NCBI GenBank assembly: GCA_964476515.1
Contig: CAYZAY010000060.1
Location: 1-14,973 of the forward strand
Direction: 5' to 3'
DNA length: 14,973 bases
Origin: JASMHC01 sp964476515
Lineage (GTDB): Bacteria; Pseudomonadota; Alphaproteobacteria; Rhodobacterales; Rhodobacteraceae
The first letter of the stretch is position 1, and each line of letters opens with the position of its first letter. The position numbers and the translations under genes were made by a program. Below, in pieces: positions 1 to 6,470 of this stretch. The notes below the pieces were generated by a model, which was not told the origin of the DNA, ran no database searches, and worked only from the letters and a program-made list of their open reading frames with translations.

Positions 1-34
1 CGGCATTGCCAAACTAGGGCCGCGTCACTTTTTC

Positions 35-48
35 TTGATCTGCGTCAA
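35..48. promoter_or_regulatory. FNR/FnrL-like box upstream of ctaD
   Basis: The sequence TTGAT-CTGC-GTCAA matches the FNR-family consensus TTGAT-N4-ATCAA at 9 of 10 defined positions. It lies about 107 bases before the ctaD start codon, in the only upstream DNA visible here. FNR-type iron-sulfur regulators (FnrL in Rhodobacter) respond to loss of oxygen, so a site in front of a terminal oxidase gene is plausible. Whether it activates or represses depends on the true transcription start, which the sequence alone does not fix. Confidence 0.5.
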
Positions 49-51
49 AGT

Positions 52-81
52 CTGACATTGCCCCCAAAGGCCCTGCAATCT
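52..81 (+). promoter_or_regulatory. Possible ctaD promoter
   Basis: A CTGACA hexamer (52-57) is followed after 18 bases by CAATCT (76-81), a weak sigma-70-like pair just downstream of the FNR-like box. If used, the box would be centred about 45 bases upstream of the transcription start, near where class II activators bind. The match is modest. An upstream gene outside the window could also contribute transcription. Confidence 0.3.
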
Positions 82-154
82 AAAACCCGAACTGAACATG
101 GGCGCAGAATCTTCGGTTTCTGCGCTTTACGCACACAACAGCAGGAGGCACGAC

Positions 155-1831
155 ATGGCGGACGCAGCCATTCACAGCCACGAGCATGAAGACAACCGCG
201 GGTTCTTTACCCGTTGGTTCATGTCGACCAACCACAAGGACATTGGCATCCTTTACCTGATCATTTCGGCATTCGTCGGCCTGATTTCGGTTAGCTTTAC
301 CGTTTACATGCGTCTCGAGCTCATGGAGCCGGGCGTTCAGTATATGTGCCTTGAGGGCGCACGCTTCCTTTCGGCCGCTGCCGAAGGTGAATGTACTCCC
401 AACGGACACCTCTGGAACGTTATGATCACGTATCACGGCGTATTGATGATGTTCTTCGTCGTTATTCCGGCCCTGTTCGGCGGTTTTGGCAACTACTTCA
501 TGCCACTGCAAATTGGTGCTCCGGACATGGCGTTCCCACGTATGAATAACCTGTCGCTTTGGCTGTATGTCACCGGCGTGGCACTTGGCGTTGCTTCGTT
601 GCTGTCGCCTGGTGGTAACGACCAACTTGGTTCGGGCGTTGGCTGGGTTCTTTATGCACCTCTATCAACAAACGAAGCGGGCAGCTCGATGGATCTCGCG
701 ATCTTCGCAGTTCACGTTTCGGGTGCATCGTCGATCCTTGGCGCGATCAACATGATCACGACCTTCCTGAACATGCGTGCACCGGGCATGACCCTTCACA
801 AAGTTCCTTTGTTTGCTTGGTCGATCTTCGTCACATCGTGGCTGATCCTTCTGTCGCTGCCAGTTCTGGCCGGCGCGATCACCATGCTGCTGACAGACCG
901 TAACTTCGGCACAACCTTCTTTGATCCAGCAGGTGGCGGCGATCCGGTTCTTTACCAGCACATCCTGTGGTTCTTCGGACACCCAGAAGTGTACATCGTT
1001 ATTGTTCCCGGCTTCGGCATCATCAGCCACGTCATCGCAACGTTCTCTCGCAAACCTGTGTTTGGCTACCTGCCAATGGTTTATGCGATGGTTGCAATCG
1101 GCGCGCTGGGCTTCGTTGTTTGGGCACACCACATGTACACAGTTGGCATGTCGCTGACCCAGCAATCTTACTTCATGCTGGCAACGATGGTCATCGCGGT
1201 TCCGACCGGGGTTAAGATCTTTAGCTGGATTGCAACCATGTGGGGCGGCTCGATCGAGTTCAAAACCCCGATGATGTTCGCTTTTGGCTTCTTGATCCTC
1301 TTCACTGTTGGTGGCGTTACGGGCGTTGTTCTTTCGCAAGCTCCGGTAGACCGTGCATATCACGACAGTTACTATGTGGTCGCACACTTCCACTACGTGA
1401 TGTCGCTTGGTGCCGTTTTCGCTATCTTTGCAGGAGTATACTTCTATCTGCCAAAAATGTCGGGACGTATGTATCCTGAATGGGCCGGACATCTGCACTT
1501 CTGGACAATGTTCATCGGTTCGAACATCACGTTCTTCCCTCAGCACTTCTTGGGTCGTCAGGGTATGCCTCGTCGCTACATCGACTATCCTGAAGCGTTT
1601 GAATATTGGAACTACATCTCGTCCATCGGCGCATTCATTTCGTTCGGTTCGTTCATCTTCTTCTTCGGGATCATCGCCTACACCCTGCTTGCAGGTCGTC
1701 GTGTCACCGAGAACAACCCTTGGAACGAATATGCAGATACGCTTGAGTGGACGCTTCCATGCCCTCCACCAGAGCACACCTTTGAAATTCTTCCAAAGCA
1801 GGAAGACTGGGACAAAGGTTCAGCTCACTAA
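155..1831 (+). CDS. ctaD: Cytochrome c oxidase subunit I (aa3-type)
   Basis: This is the catalytic subunit of the aa3 terminal oxidase in the cytoplasmic membrane. It takes electrons from cytochrome c via subunit II, reduces oxygen to water and pumps protons. I chose the ATG at 155 because AGGAGG lies 7 bases upstream and because it gives 558 residues. With this start the heme and copper ligands fall at H94, H276, H325, H326, H411 and H413, the cross-linked tyrosine at Y280, the D-channel residue at D124, E278 in the pump region and K354 in the K-channel. These are the numbers known for the Paracoccus denitrificans enzyme. All key residues are present, so the protein should be active. An in-frame ATG at 98 would add 19 residues but lacks a good ribosome site. 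The partner subunits II and III are not in the window. Confidence 0.98.
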   Translation: MADAAIHSHEHEDNRGFFTRWFMSTNHKDIGILYLIISAFVGLISVSFTVYMRLELMEPGVQYMCLEGARFLSAAAEGECTPNGHLWNVMITYHGVLMMFFVVIPALFGGFGNYFMPLQIGAPDMAFPRMNNLSLWLYVTGVALGVASLLSPGGNDQLGSGVGWVLYAPLSTNEAGSSMDLAIFAVHVSGASSILGAINMITTFLNMRAPGMTLHKVPLFAWSIFVTSWLILLSLPVLAGAITMLLTDRNFGTTFFDPAGGGDPVLYQHILWFFGHPEVYIVIVPGFGIISHVIATFSRKPVFGYLPMVYAMVAIGALGFVVWAHHMYTVGMSLTQQSYFMLATMVIAVPTGVKIFSWIATMWGGSIEFKTPMMFAFGFLILFTVGGVTGVVLSQAPVDRAYHDSYYVVAHFHYVMSLGAVFAIFAGVYFYLPKMSGRMYPEWAGHLHFWTMFIGSNITFFPQHFLGRQGMPRRYIDYPEAFEYWNYISSIGAFISFGSFIFFFGIIAYTLLAGRRVTENNPWNEYADTLEWTLPCPPPEHTFEILPKQEDWDKGSAH

Positions 1832-1854
1832 GCTGGATTGTATAAAAAACTTTC

Positions 1855-1884
1855 AAAAGGCCTCGGATGTTCCGGGGCCTTTTT
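1855..1884 (+). terminator. Rho-independent terminator after ctaD
   Basis: The arms AAAAGGCCTCGG and CCGGGGCCTTTT form a 12-bp stem with one T-G wobble and a 5-base loop, followed by further T residues. It lies 24 bases after the ctaD stop codon and separates ctaD from the ArsR gene, which has its own operator region. Confidence 0.88.
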
Positions 1885-1900
1885 GCATTGAAGGCTAAGG

Positions 1901-1906
1901 TTGACA
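1901..1906 (+). promoter_or_regulatory. Possible -35 element of the ArsR gene
   Basis: A perfect TTGACA hexamer lies 29 bases before the ArsR start codon. The best-spaced -10 position (about 1924-1929, TTACCG) is poor and falls inside the palindromic operator. If this promoter is real, the transcript would start at or very near the ATG, giving a leaderless or almost leaderless message. That fits the absence of a Shine-Dalgarno sequence. Confidence 0.35.
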
Positions 1907-1911
1907 AAATC

Positions 1912-1944
1912 GTAAGATTTAACTTACCGTAAGTTATGACTTAC
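1912..1944. promoter_or_regulatory. Tandem palindromic operator over the ArsR start
   Basis: Two 16-bp palindromes of the form GTAAG-N6-CTTAC occur at 1912-1927 and 1929-1944, separated by one base (17-bp period). The inner half-sites also form a 17-bp inverted repeat, TAACTTAC-C-GTAAGTTA (1920-1936). The second palindrome covers the ATG at 1936. ArsR dimers bind imperfect palindromes at their own promoters, so this is very probably the autoregulatory operator. Its position would block both promoter escape and the translation start region. Confidence 0.7.
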
Positions 1945-2247
1945 GAAAAAGCCTTAACTGCCCTAGCCGACCCAACCCGCCGCGCCCTATTTGAAATGGT
2001 GGCCGCCAAGCCGAACAACGTGGCCAATCTGGCCACACAGTTCACCGTCAGCCGACCCGCCATTTCCCAGCACCTAAAGATCTTACAAGACGCGCATTTG
2101 GTTAAAGCCCAAGCCGTAGGAACGAGGCGAATATACCAGATCGACCGTGAAGGGCTGGATGCTATCCGCGAATATCTCAACCAGTTTTGGGATGATGCAT
2201 TAGGGGCGTTTGCAGCTGAAATTCATAGACAGAACAAAGATCACTAA
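1936..2247 (+). CDS. ArsR-family winged-helix repressor
   Basis: A 103-residue DNA-binding protein of the ArsR/SmtB fold. The N-terminal segment with DPTRR (residues 12-16), the recognition helix around SRPAISQHLKIL (39-50) and the wing ending in TRRIYQI (63-69) are typical. The protein contains no cysteine, so it lacks the usual metal-binding site and probably senses something else, or acts as a simple repressor like the SdpR-type members. The start ATG has no Shine-Dalgarno and sits inside a palindromic operator, which suggests autorepression and possibly leaderless translation. Its stop codon is 11 bases before the ATG of the SRPBCC gene, so the two form an operon. Pairs of ArsR regulators with SRPBCC/AHSA1 proteins are a recurrent bacterial arrangement. 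The ligand is unknown. Confidence 0.9.
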   Translation: MTYEKALTALADPTRRALFEMVAAKPNNVANLATQFTVSRPAISQHLKILQDAHLVKAQAVGTRRIYQIDREGLDAIREYLNQFWDDALGAFAAEIHRQNKDH

Positions 2248-2258
2248 AAGGAAACGCA

Positions 2259-2711
2259 ATGCTTGATCCCGTAGTAAAAACAATCGACGTGCCCTGCCCC
2301 CAGCAACGCGCATTCGAAACCTTCGTTGATATGCCAAAATGGTGGCCACTGGAAAAACGCTCGATGTCGTTGATGTGGGCGAAGGCACCCGCCAAGTCAC
2401 TATCCGTCGAAGCCCGAGAGGGCGGACGCATTGTCGAACTTGCCGCTGACGACACCGAACATCACTGGGGCACATTCCGCATATACGATCCACATAGCTA
2501 CGTGCAGTTCGATTTCCATATGGGACTACCCGAAGATCAAACCGGCCAGGTAGACGTCCGCTTTACTGCCCTTAGTGCCACTGAAACCCGCGTAGAGTTA
2601 ACCCATAGCAACTGGGAAGGCTACGGAGACATGGCCGAAATGATGTTCAGCGGTTACGGGTCCAGCTGGGCGATGTTGTTTGAAGAATGCTACGCTGAGG
2701 CTTGCAGCTAA
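2259..2711 (+). CDS. SRPBCC / AHSA1-like domain protein
   Basis: A 150-residue single-domain protein of the START-like (Bet v1 fold) superfamily, AHSA1-like branch. Visible family features are the PKWWP segment near residues 26-30, the GGR-IVE strand around 55-60, WGTFRIYDP near 70-78 and the C-terminal helix starting around YGDMAEMMF. These proteins enclose a hydrophobic cavity for small ligands or help other proteins fold; the specific role is not known. It has no signal peptide or membrane segment, so it is cytoplasmic. An AAGGA Shine-Dalgarno lies just before the ATG. It is the second gene of an operon with the ArsR repressor, so its level is probably set by the operator at 1912-1944. If the SRPBCC protein binds the signal molecule, the pair could form a feedback loop, but that is inference. 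Confidence 0.88.
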   Translation: MLDPVVKTIDVPCPQQRAFETFVDMPKWWPLEKRSMSLMWAKAPAKSLSVEAREGGRIVELAADDTEHHWGTFRIYDPHSYVQFDFHMGLPEDQTGQVDVRFTALSATETRVELTHSNWEGYGDMAEMMFSGYGSSWAMLFEECYAEACS

Positions 2712-2727
2712 TAAACCGGCACGGCGT

Positions 2728-2749
2728 AGGGACACACCATACAGTCCCT
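2728..2749. terminator. Weak hairpin between convergent genes
   Basis: AGGGAC and GTCCCT form a 6-bp stem with a 10-base loop in the 78-base gap between the SRPBCC gene (plus) and yqeY (minus). There is no T-tract on either strand. It could help end transcription from either side, but it is a weak candidate. Confidence 0.25.
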
Positions 2750-2789
2750 TGCTGAAAGTTGAAATGTTTGGATAGCTTCGAAAAGCGCC

Positions 2790-3248
2790 CTAGCCGAGCT
2801 TGGTTTTGACCATTGGTCCGACTGCTCCAAAATCCATCTGGCCGGTGTATTTGGACTTTAGCTGCCCCATAACCTTGCCCATGTCGCGGATCGATTCAGC
2901 ACCAACGGCGTCGATGGCGTCTTTTATCGCGCTATCTACGGCATCGTCATCAAGCTGAACGGGTAGAAATTCTTCAATCACCAATATCTCGGCACGTTCT
3001 TTTTCAGCAAGCTCTAGGCGCCCACCTTCTTCATAGGTACGTGCGCTTTCTTGACGCTGTTTGACCATTTTGCCAAGAATTCCAAGAATCTCGTCATCGC
3101 CAACGCCTTCATCGTTACCGTCAGCACGTGCTGCAATATCGCGATCTTTGATCGCAGCATTGATAAGACGCAATGTAGACAGGCGCGCTACCGCTTTGGC
3201 CTTCATTGCAGATTTCAGTTCCGTAGTGACACGATCACGCAATGACAT
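2790..3248 (-). CDS. yqeY: GatB/YqeY domain protein
   Basis: A 152-residue cytoplasmic protein that matches the whole length of the YqeY family. The family shares an all-helical domain with the tail of GatB, the tRNA-binding subunit of the Asp/Glu-tRNA amidotransferase. Characteristic segments are the N-terminal LKSAMKAKAVARLSTLRLI stretch (11-29), the KQRQESA-TYEEGGR region (63-77), the EEFLPVQL motif (92-99) and the C-terminal GKVMGQLKSKYTGQMD region (124-139). A possible role in tRNA or amidotransferase chemistry is inferred from the GatB similarity; the exact function is not established. The ATG has a strong AAGGAGAT ribosome site 6-8 bases upstream. It is divergent from carA, and each gene has its own promoter. 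Confidence 0.93.
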   Translation of the reverse strand: MSLRDRVTTELKSAMKAKAVARLSTLRLINAAIKDRDIAARADGNDEGVGDDEILGILGKMVKQRQESARTYEEGGRLELAEKERAEILVIEEFLPVQLDDDAVDSAIKDAIDAVGAESIRDMGKVMGQLKSKYTGQMDFGAVGPMVKTKLG

Positions 3249-3274
3249 AGCGATCTCCTTTGGCTGTGCGCGAC

Positions 3275-3303
3275 CTCATACTTGCAGTTTCCCATTAGAG
3301 CAA
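3275..3303 (-). promoter_or_regulatory. Likely yqeY promoter
   Basis: On the minus strand TTGCTC (3303-3298) is followed after exactly 17 bases by TATGAG (3280-3275), about 27 bases before the yqeY start. This is a reasonable sigma-70-like pair, not tested. Confidence 0.45.
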
Positions 3304-3335
3304 GAGAAAGCCCCAAAACGACACAGGTAGTAGTC

Positions 3336-3364
3336 TTGACACCCCACGGCCCGCCGCCTAGTTT
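3336..3364 (+). promoter_or_regulatory. Likely carA promoter
   Basis: A perfect -35 TTGACA (3336-3341) and a -10 TAGTTT (3359-3364) are separated by 17 bases. The expected transcription start near 3371 leaves a short leader of about 30 bases before the carA ATG, with no room for a long attenuator or riboswitch. Confidence 0.6.
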
Positions 3365-3399
3365 TCGCGCGATTTGGCCCCCCTGAATAAGAGGATTCT

Positions 3400-4554
3400 A
3401 TGACCTCCACCTTGCCCCGCCCGACCGCGTGCCTCGCTCTTGCAGACGGAACCGTTTTTTATGGGCATGGGTTTGGTGCCACTGGGACCACAACCGCCGA
3501 GCTCTGCTTTAACACCGCAATGACCGGCTATCAGGAAATCATGACCGACCCGTCTTATGCAGGACAGATCGTAACCTTTACCTTCCCCCACATCGGCAAC
3601 ACGGGCGTCACGCCCGAAGATGACGAAACCGCAGATCCGGTCGCCGCAGGTATGGTCGTTAAATGGGATCCGACGGTGCCGTCCAACTGGCGATCAGTCG
3701 AAGACCTACATGGCTGGATGGCCGCGCGCGGTCGCATTGCCATCGGTGGTATCGACACCCGCCGTCTGACACGGGCAATCCGCCAGCAAGGTGCCCCTCA
3801 TGTTGCCTTGGCACATGATCCCGAAGGCAACTTTGACGAGGCCGCTCTGGTCGCCCAAGCGCGCGCTTTCACTGGTCTGGAAGGTCTTGATCTGGCAAAA
3901 GACGTCACCTGCGCACAATCTTACCGTTGGAACGAGATGCGTTGGGCTTGGCCGGATGGCTATCCGACGCAAGACGCACCAAAGCACAAAGTGGTTGCCA
4001 TCGACTACGGCGCTAAGCGCAACATTCTTCGCTGCCTTGCTTCGGCTGGGTGCGACGTGACCGTTCTTCCGGCCAGCGCCACAGCCGAAGACATTCTGGC
4101 GCATAATCCGGATGGTGTATTCCTGTCCAACGGACCGGGTGATCCGGCGGCAACGGGTGAATACGCAGTGCCTATGATCAAGTCGATCTTGGAAGACACC
4201 GATCTTCCGATCTTTGGAATTTGCCTTGGCCACCAAATGCTTGCCTTGGCGCTTGGTGCTAAGACGATCAAGATGAACCACGGCCACCACGGCGCGAACC
4301 ATCCAGTGAAGGATTACACCACTGGCAAAGTCGAAATCACCTCGATGAACCACGGATTTGCGGTGGATGCACAAACGCTTCCCGAAGGCGTCGAGGAAAG
4401 CCACGTATCGCTTTTTGACGGCTCAAACTGCGGTATTCGCATGACTGGTCGCCCCGTGTTCAGCGTCCAGCATCACCCAGAAGCAAGCCCGGGCCCACAG
4501 GACAGTTTCTACCTGTTTGAAAGATTTGCCGACGCAATGTCTGCACGCAGCTGA
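3400..4554 (+). CDS. carA: Carbamoyl-phosphate synthase small subunit
   Basis: The glutamine amidotransferase subunit of carbamoyl-phosphate synthase. It hydrolyses glutamine and channels ammonia to the large subunit CarB, feeding pyrimidine and arginine synthesis in the cytoplasm. The 384-residue protein has the N-terminal CPSase small-chain domain (about 7-150, with the TGYQEIMTDPSYAGQI segment at 42-57) and a class I amidotransferase domain (about 196-380). The catalytic triad is complete: C275 in GICLGHQ, H359 and E361 in HHPEASPGP. The oxyanion segment SNGPGDP is at 243-249. Length is normal for the family. The ATG at 3400 has a GAGGA ribosome site 6 bases upstream and a good promoter. 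carB is not adjacent; the next gene is an unrelated glycosyltransferase, so carA appears to be a single-gene unit. Confidence 0.98.
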   Translation: MTSTLPRPTACLALADGTVFYGHGFGATGTTTAELCFNTAMTGYQEIMTDPSYAGQIVTFTFPHIGNTGVTPEDDETADPVAAGMVVKWDPTVPSNWRSVEDLHGWMAARGRIAIGGIDTRRLTRAIRQQGAPHVALAHDPEGNFDEAALVAQARAFTGLEGLDLAKDVTCAQSYRWNEMRWAWPDGYPTQDAPKHKVVAIDYGAKRNILRCLASAGCDVTVLPASATAEDILAHNPDGVFLSNGPGDPAATGEYAVPMIKSILEDTDLPIFGICLGHQMLALALGAKTIKMNHGHHGANHPVKDYTTGKVEITSMNHGFAVDAQTLPEGVEESHVSLFDGSNCGIRMTGRPVFSVQHHPEASPGPQDSFYLFERFADAMSARS

Positions 4555-4580
4555 ACTTAGCCATTTTTTAACTTCGATTC

Positions 4581-4606
4581 CCCAATTTGACCTAGGTCGT
4601 ATTGGG
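4581..4606. repeat. 26-bp near-perfect palindrome before the glycosyltransferase
   Basis: The outer arms CCCAAT and ATTGGG and the inner perfect palindrome GACCTAGGTC share one centre, with only two positions on each side not forming Watson-Crick pairs (one of these is a T-G wobble). Eleven of 13 positions per arm match. It ends 7 bases before the ATG at 4614 and starts 26 bases after the carA stop. As RNA the loop would be only about 4 bases with no following T-run, so a DNA operator for a dimeric regulator is more likely than a carA terminator, though both remain possible. Confidence 0.55.
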
Positions 4607-4613
4607 CGAAGTC

Positions 4614-6470
4614 ATGAATCAGATTGCCTCACATTTCAGGCGTTTAGGCGAAGCAGAACCTGACGAATATCGGGTCCCGCTTGGCCAGATGTTGCTGGAT
4701 GGGGGCTATCTTGGCGTTGGCGATCTTCTTCCCGCGCTGAACGAACACAAGGCGCTTGGCGTCCCGCTTGGTCAGGTTGTCGTGTCTCGTGGGGCGCTAA
4801 GCGAATGCTCTCTTTATGATCAGCTGTCCAAACAATGGGACATTCAGCGGTGCACACTAGACTCGATTGATCAAGGCCTTGCCCAGAAGATCGGTCTGGT
4901 GTTTTGCCTTCGACATCAGGCAATGCCGGTTAAGCTGGCCGACGGGGTTCTGTTTCTAGCCGTCAGCGGGATGGAGGCGTTTTCAAAAGCAGAACGCGAG
5001 CTTGAAGAAATTTACGGCCTTGTCGCGCCGCTGATCGCATCCCCGAAAGAGATCGAGGTATCTCTGACAGATACGTTCCACGAACAGCTTGCATCCATGG
5101 CGGCCACGGACCTGCCCTTTGACAACAGTTGTAGGGGTTTAGCGCAAAACACCAAAAGCCGAACGGTTTGGAGCATGGCAATCGCCGTGCTGGCCGTAGC
5201 TATAATCACAATGCTTCCAGCCCATTCCCTTGTCGGGCTAACGATCCTGTCAATTTTCCTATCGATCTCGTCTGCCCTGCTTAAAACAGCGGCATTGCTT
5301 GCCAATCTGGCGTCGAAACCTGAAGCAACCGGTCCGATGCCACCGCATGACGAACTACCCAAAGTATCCATCATGGTGCCGCTCCACAGGGAACCGGACG
5401 TTGCCAAAGTGCTAGTGAAAAGGCAGGGAAAGCTGACCTATCCCAAACCGCTGCTTGAAATCCTGTTGGTGGTTGAGGAACACGATGAAATTACGATTTC
5501 AGCCATCAAGGCCGCTAATTTTCCGCCTTGGATGACGGCAGTGATTGTTCCAGAAGGACACCCCAAGACCAAGCCCCGTGCACTTAACCACGCGTTCAAG
5601 TTCTGCTCAGGCGACATTATCGGGATTTACGATGCCGAAGACGCCCCTGACCCTGATCAGATTGAAAAGGTTGCTGCCAAATTTGCCCGCGCGCCACAGG
5701 ACGTCGCTTGTCTTCAAGGCATCCTGCAATTCTACAACCCGACCCAGAACTGGTTAGTCCACTGCTTTGCGATGGATTACGCTGCTTGGTTTCGGGTCAT
5801 CCTACCCGGATTATCCAAGCTGGGAATGCCCGTCCCGTTGGGCGGCACAACACTTTTCTTGAAACGCGACGCAATTGAAAAGATGCATGGCTGGGACGCC
5901 CACAATGTGACCGAGGACGCCGATTTGGGTATGCGGCTTTGCCGTGCCGGTTACCGGACCGAACTGATCGATTCAGTGACAGGGGAAGAGGCAAATTGTT
6001 ACGGCTGGAAATGGGTGCGACAGCGGTCTCGCTGGATCAAAGGCTACATGGTCACGTACTGGGCCCATATGCGCCACCCCGTCAGGCTTTGGCGGGATAT
6101 GGGAACATCTGCATTCATTGGATTTCAGGTGCTGTTTCTGGGCACGGTGCTGCACTTCCTAACTGCCCCCGTTCTGTGGTCTTTTTGGTTATCATACGTT
6201 GGCGTATCGCATGCATTCTTCGCCTACACGCCTTCATCATTGACCATCGCGACCGCTTGGGCGTTCCTTGCTGTAGAAGCCATCAGCATGACGATCCTAG
6301 CTATCGCGTGTGTCAGGGCAAATCGAAAATTCTTGATCCCATGGATTCCAACCATGAGCTTCTATTTCCTGCTAGCCGTACCAGCAGGACTTAAAGCACT
6401 TTGGGAATTCTTTCGCGCACCGGTGTTTTGGGACAAAACAGACCACGGCCATTCGCTGGAAGAAACCTAA
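4614..6470 (+). CDS. Membrane glycosyltransferase (GT2) with MshEN-like N-domain
   Basis: A 618-residue processive-type family 2 glycosyltransferase, probably making or extending an extracellular polysaccharide at the inner membrane. Residues are numbered from the ATG at 4614. A cytoplasmic N-terminal domain (about 18-150) resembles MshEN/GspE-N, with two related segments starting PLGQMLLDGG and PLGQVVVSRG. Two membrane helices follow (about 186-230). The catalytic domain has VSIMVPLHREPD (251-262), the DAEDAPDPD aspartate motif (340-348), TEDADLG (433-439) and QRSRW (470-474). Three or four C-terminal helices follow, then FWDKTDHG near the end. Known relatives combine these domains in the other order: NfrB of E. 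coli has the MshEN domain at its C-terminus and binds c-di-GMP there. No other exopolysaccharide genes are nearby. A TTG at 4602 would add 4 residues but lies inside a palindrome; neither start has a clear Shine-Dalgarno. The substrate is unknown. Confidence 0.88.
   Translation: MNQIASHFRRLGEAEPDEYRVPLGQMLLDGGYLGVGDLLPALNEHKALGVPLGQVVVSRGALSECSLYDQLSKQWDIQRCTLDSIDQGLAQKIGLVFCLRHQAMPVKLADGVLFLAVSGMEAFSKAERELEEIYGLVAPLIASPKEIEVSLTDTFHEQLASMAATDLPFDNSCRGLAQNTKSRTVWSMAIAVLAVAIITMLPAHSLVGLTILSIFLSISSALLKTAALLANLASKPEATGPMPPHDELPKVSIMVPLHREPDVAKVLVKRQGKLTYPKPLLEILLVVEEHDEITISAIKAANFPPWMTAVIVPEGHPKTKPRALNHAFKFCSGDIIGIYDAEDAPDPDQIEKVAAKFARAPQDVACLQGILQFYNPTQNWLVHCFAMDYAAWFRVILPGLSKLGMPVPLGGTTLFLKRDAIEKMHGWDAHNVTEDADLGMRLCRAGYRTELIDSVTGEEANCYGWKWVRQRSRWIKGYMVTYWAHMRHPVRLWRDMGTSAFIGFQVLFLGTVLHFLTAPVLWSFWLSYVGVSHAFFAYTPSSLTIATAWAFLAVEAISMTILAIACVRANRKFLIPWIPTMSFYFLLAVPAGLKALWEFFRAPVFWDKTDHGHSLEET

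Noticed and set aside
98..154. Upstream ATG that would extend ctaD by 19 residues
   Set aside because: No good ribosome site, and the ATG at 155 has AGGAGG and gives ligand residue numbers identical to those of the Paracoccus enzyme.
665..1777. Long open frame on the minus strand inside ctaD (370 codons)
   Set aside because: It lies fully opposite a certain gene, has a low-complexity charged composition with no family resemblance, and is explained by the biased codon use of ctaD. Similar antisense frames opposite carA (3706-4404) and ilvC (11892-12323) are rejected for the same reason.
3365..3399. Leader regulation (attenuator or riboswitch) before carA
   Set aside because: With the promoter at 3336-3364 the leader is only about 30 bases, too short for such an element.
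4563..4580. TTAAC near 4567 as a CtrA site
   Set aside because: Only one half-site is present; the second TTAA at the required spacing is missing.
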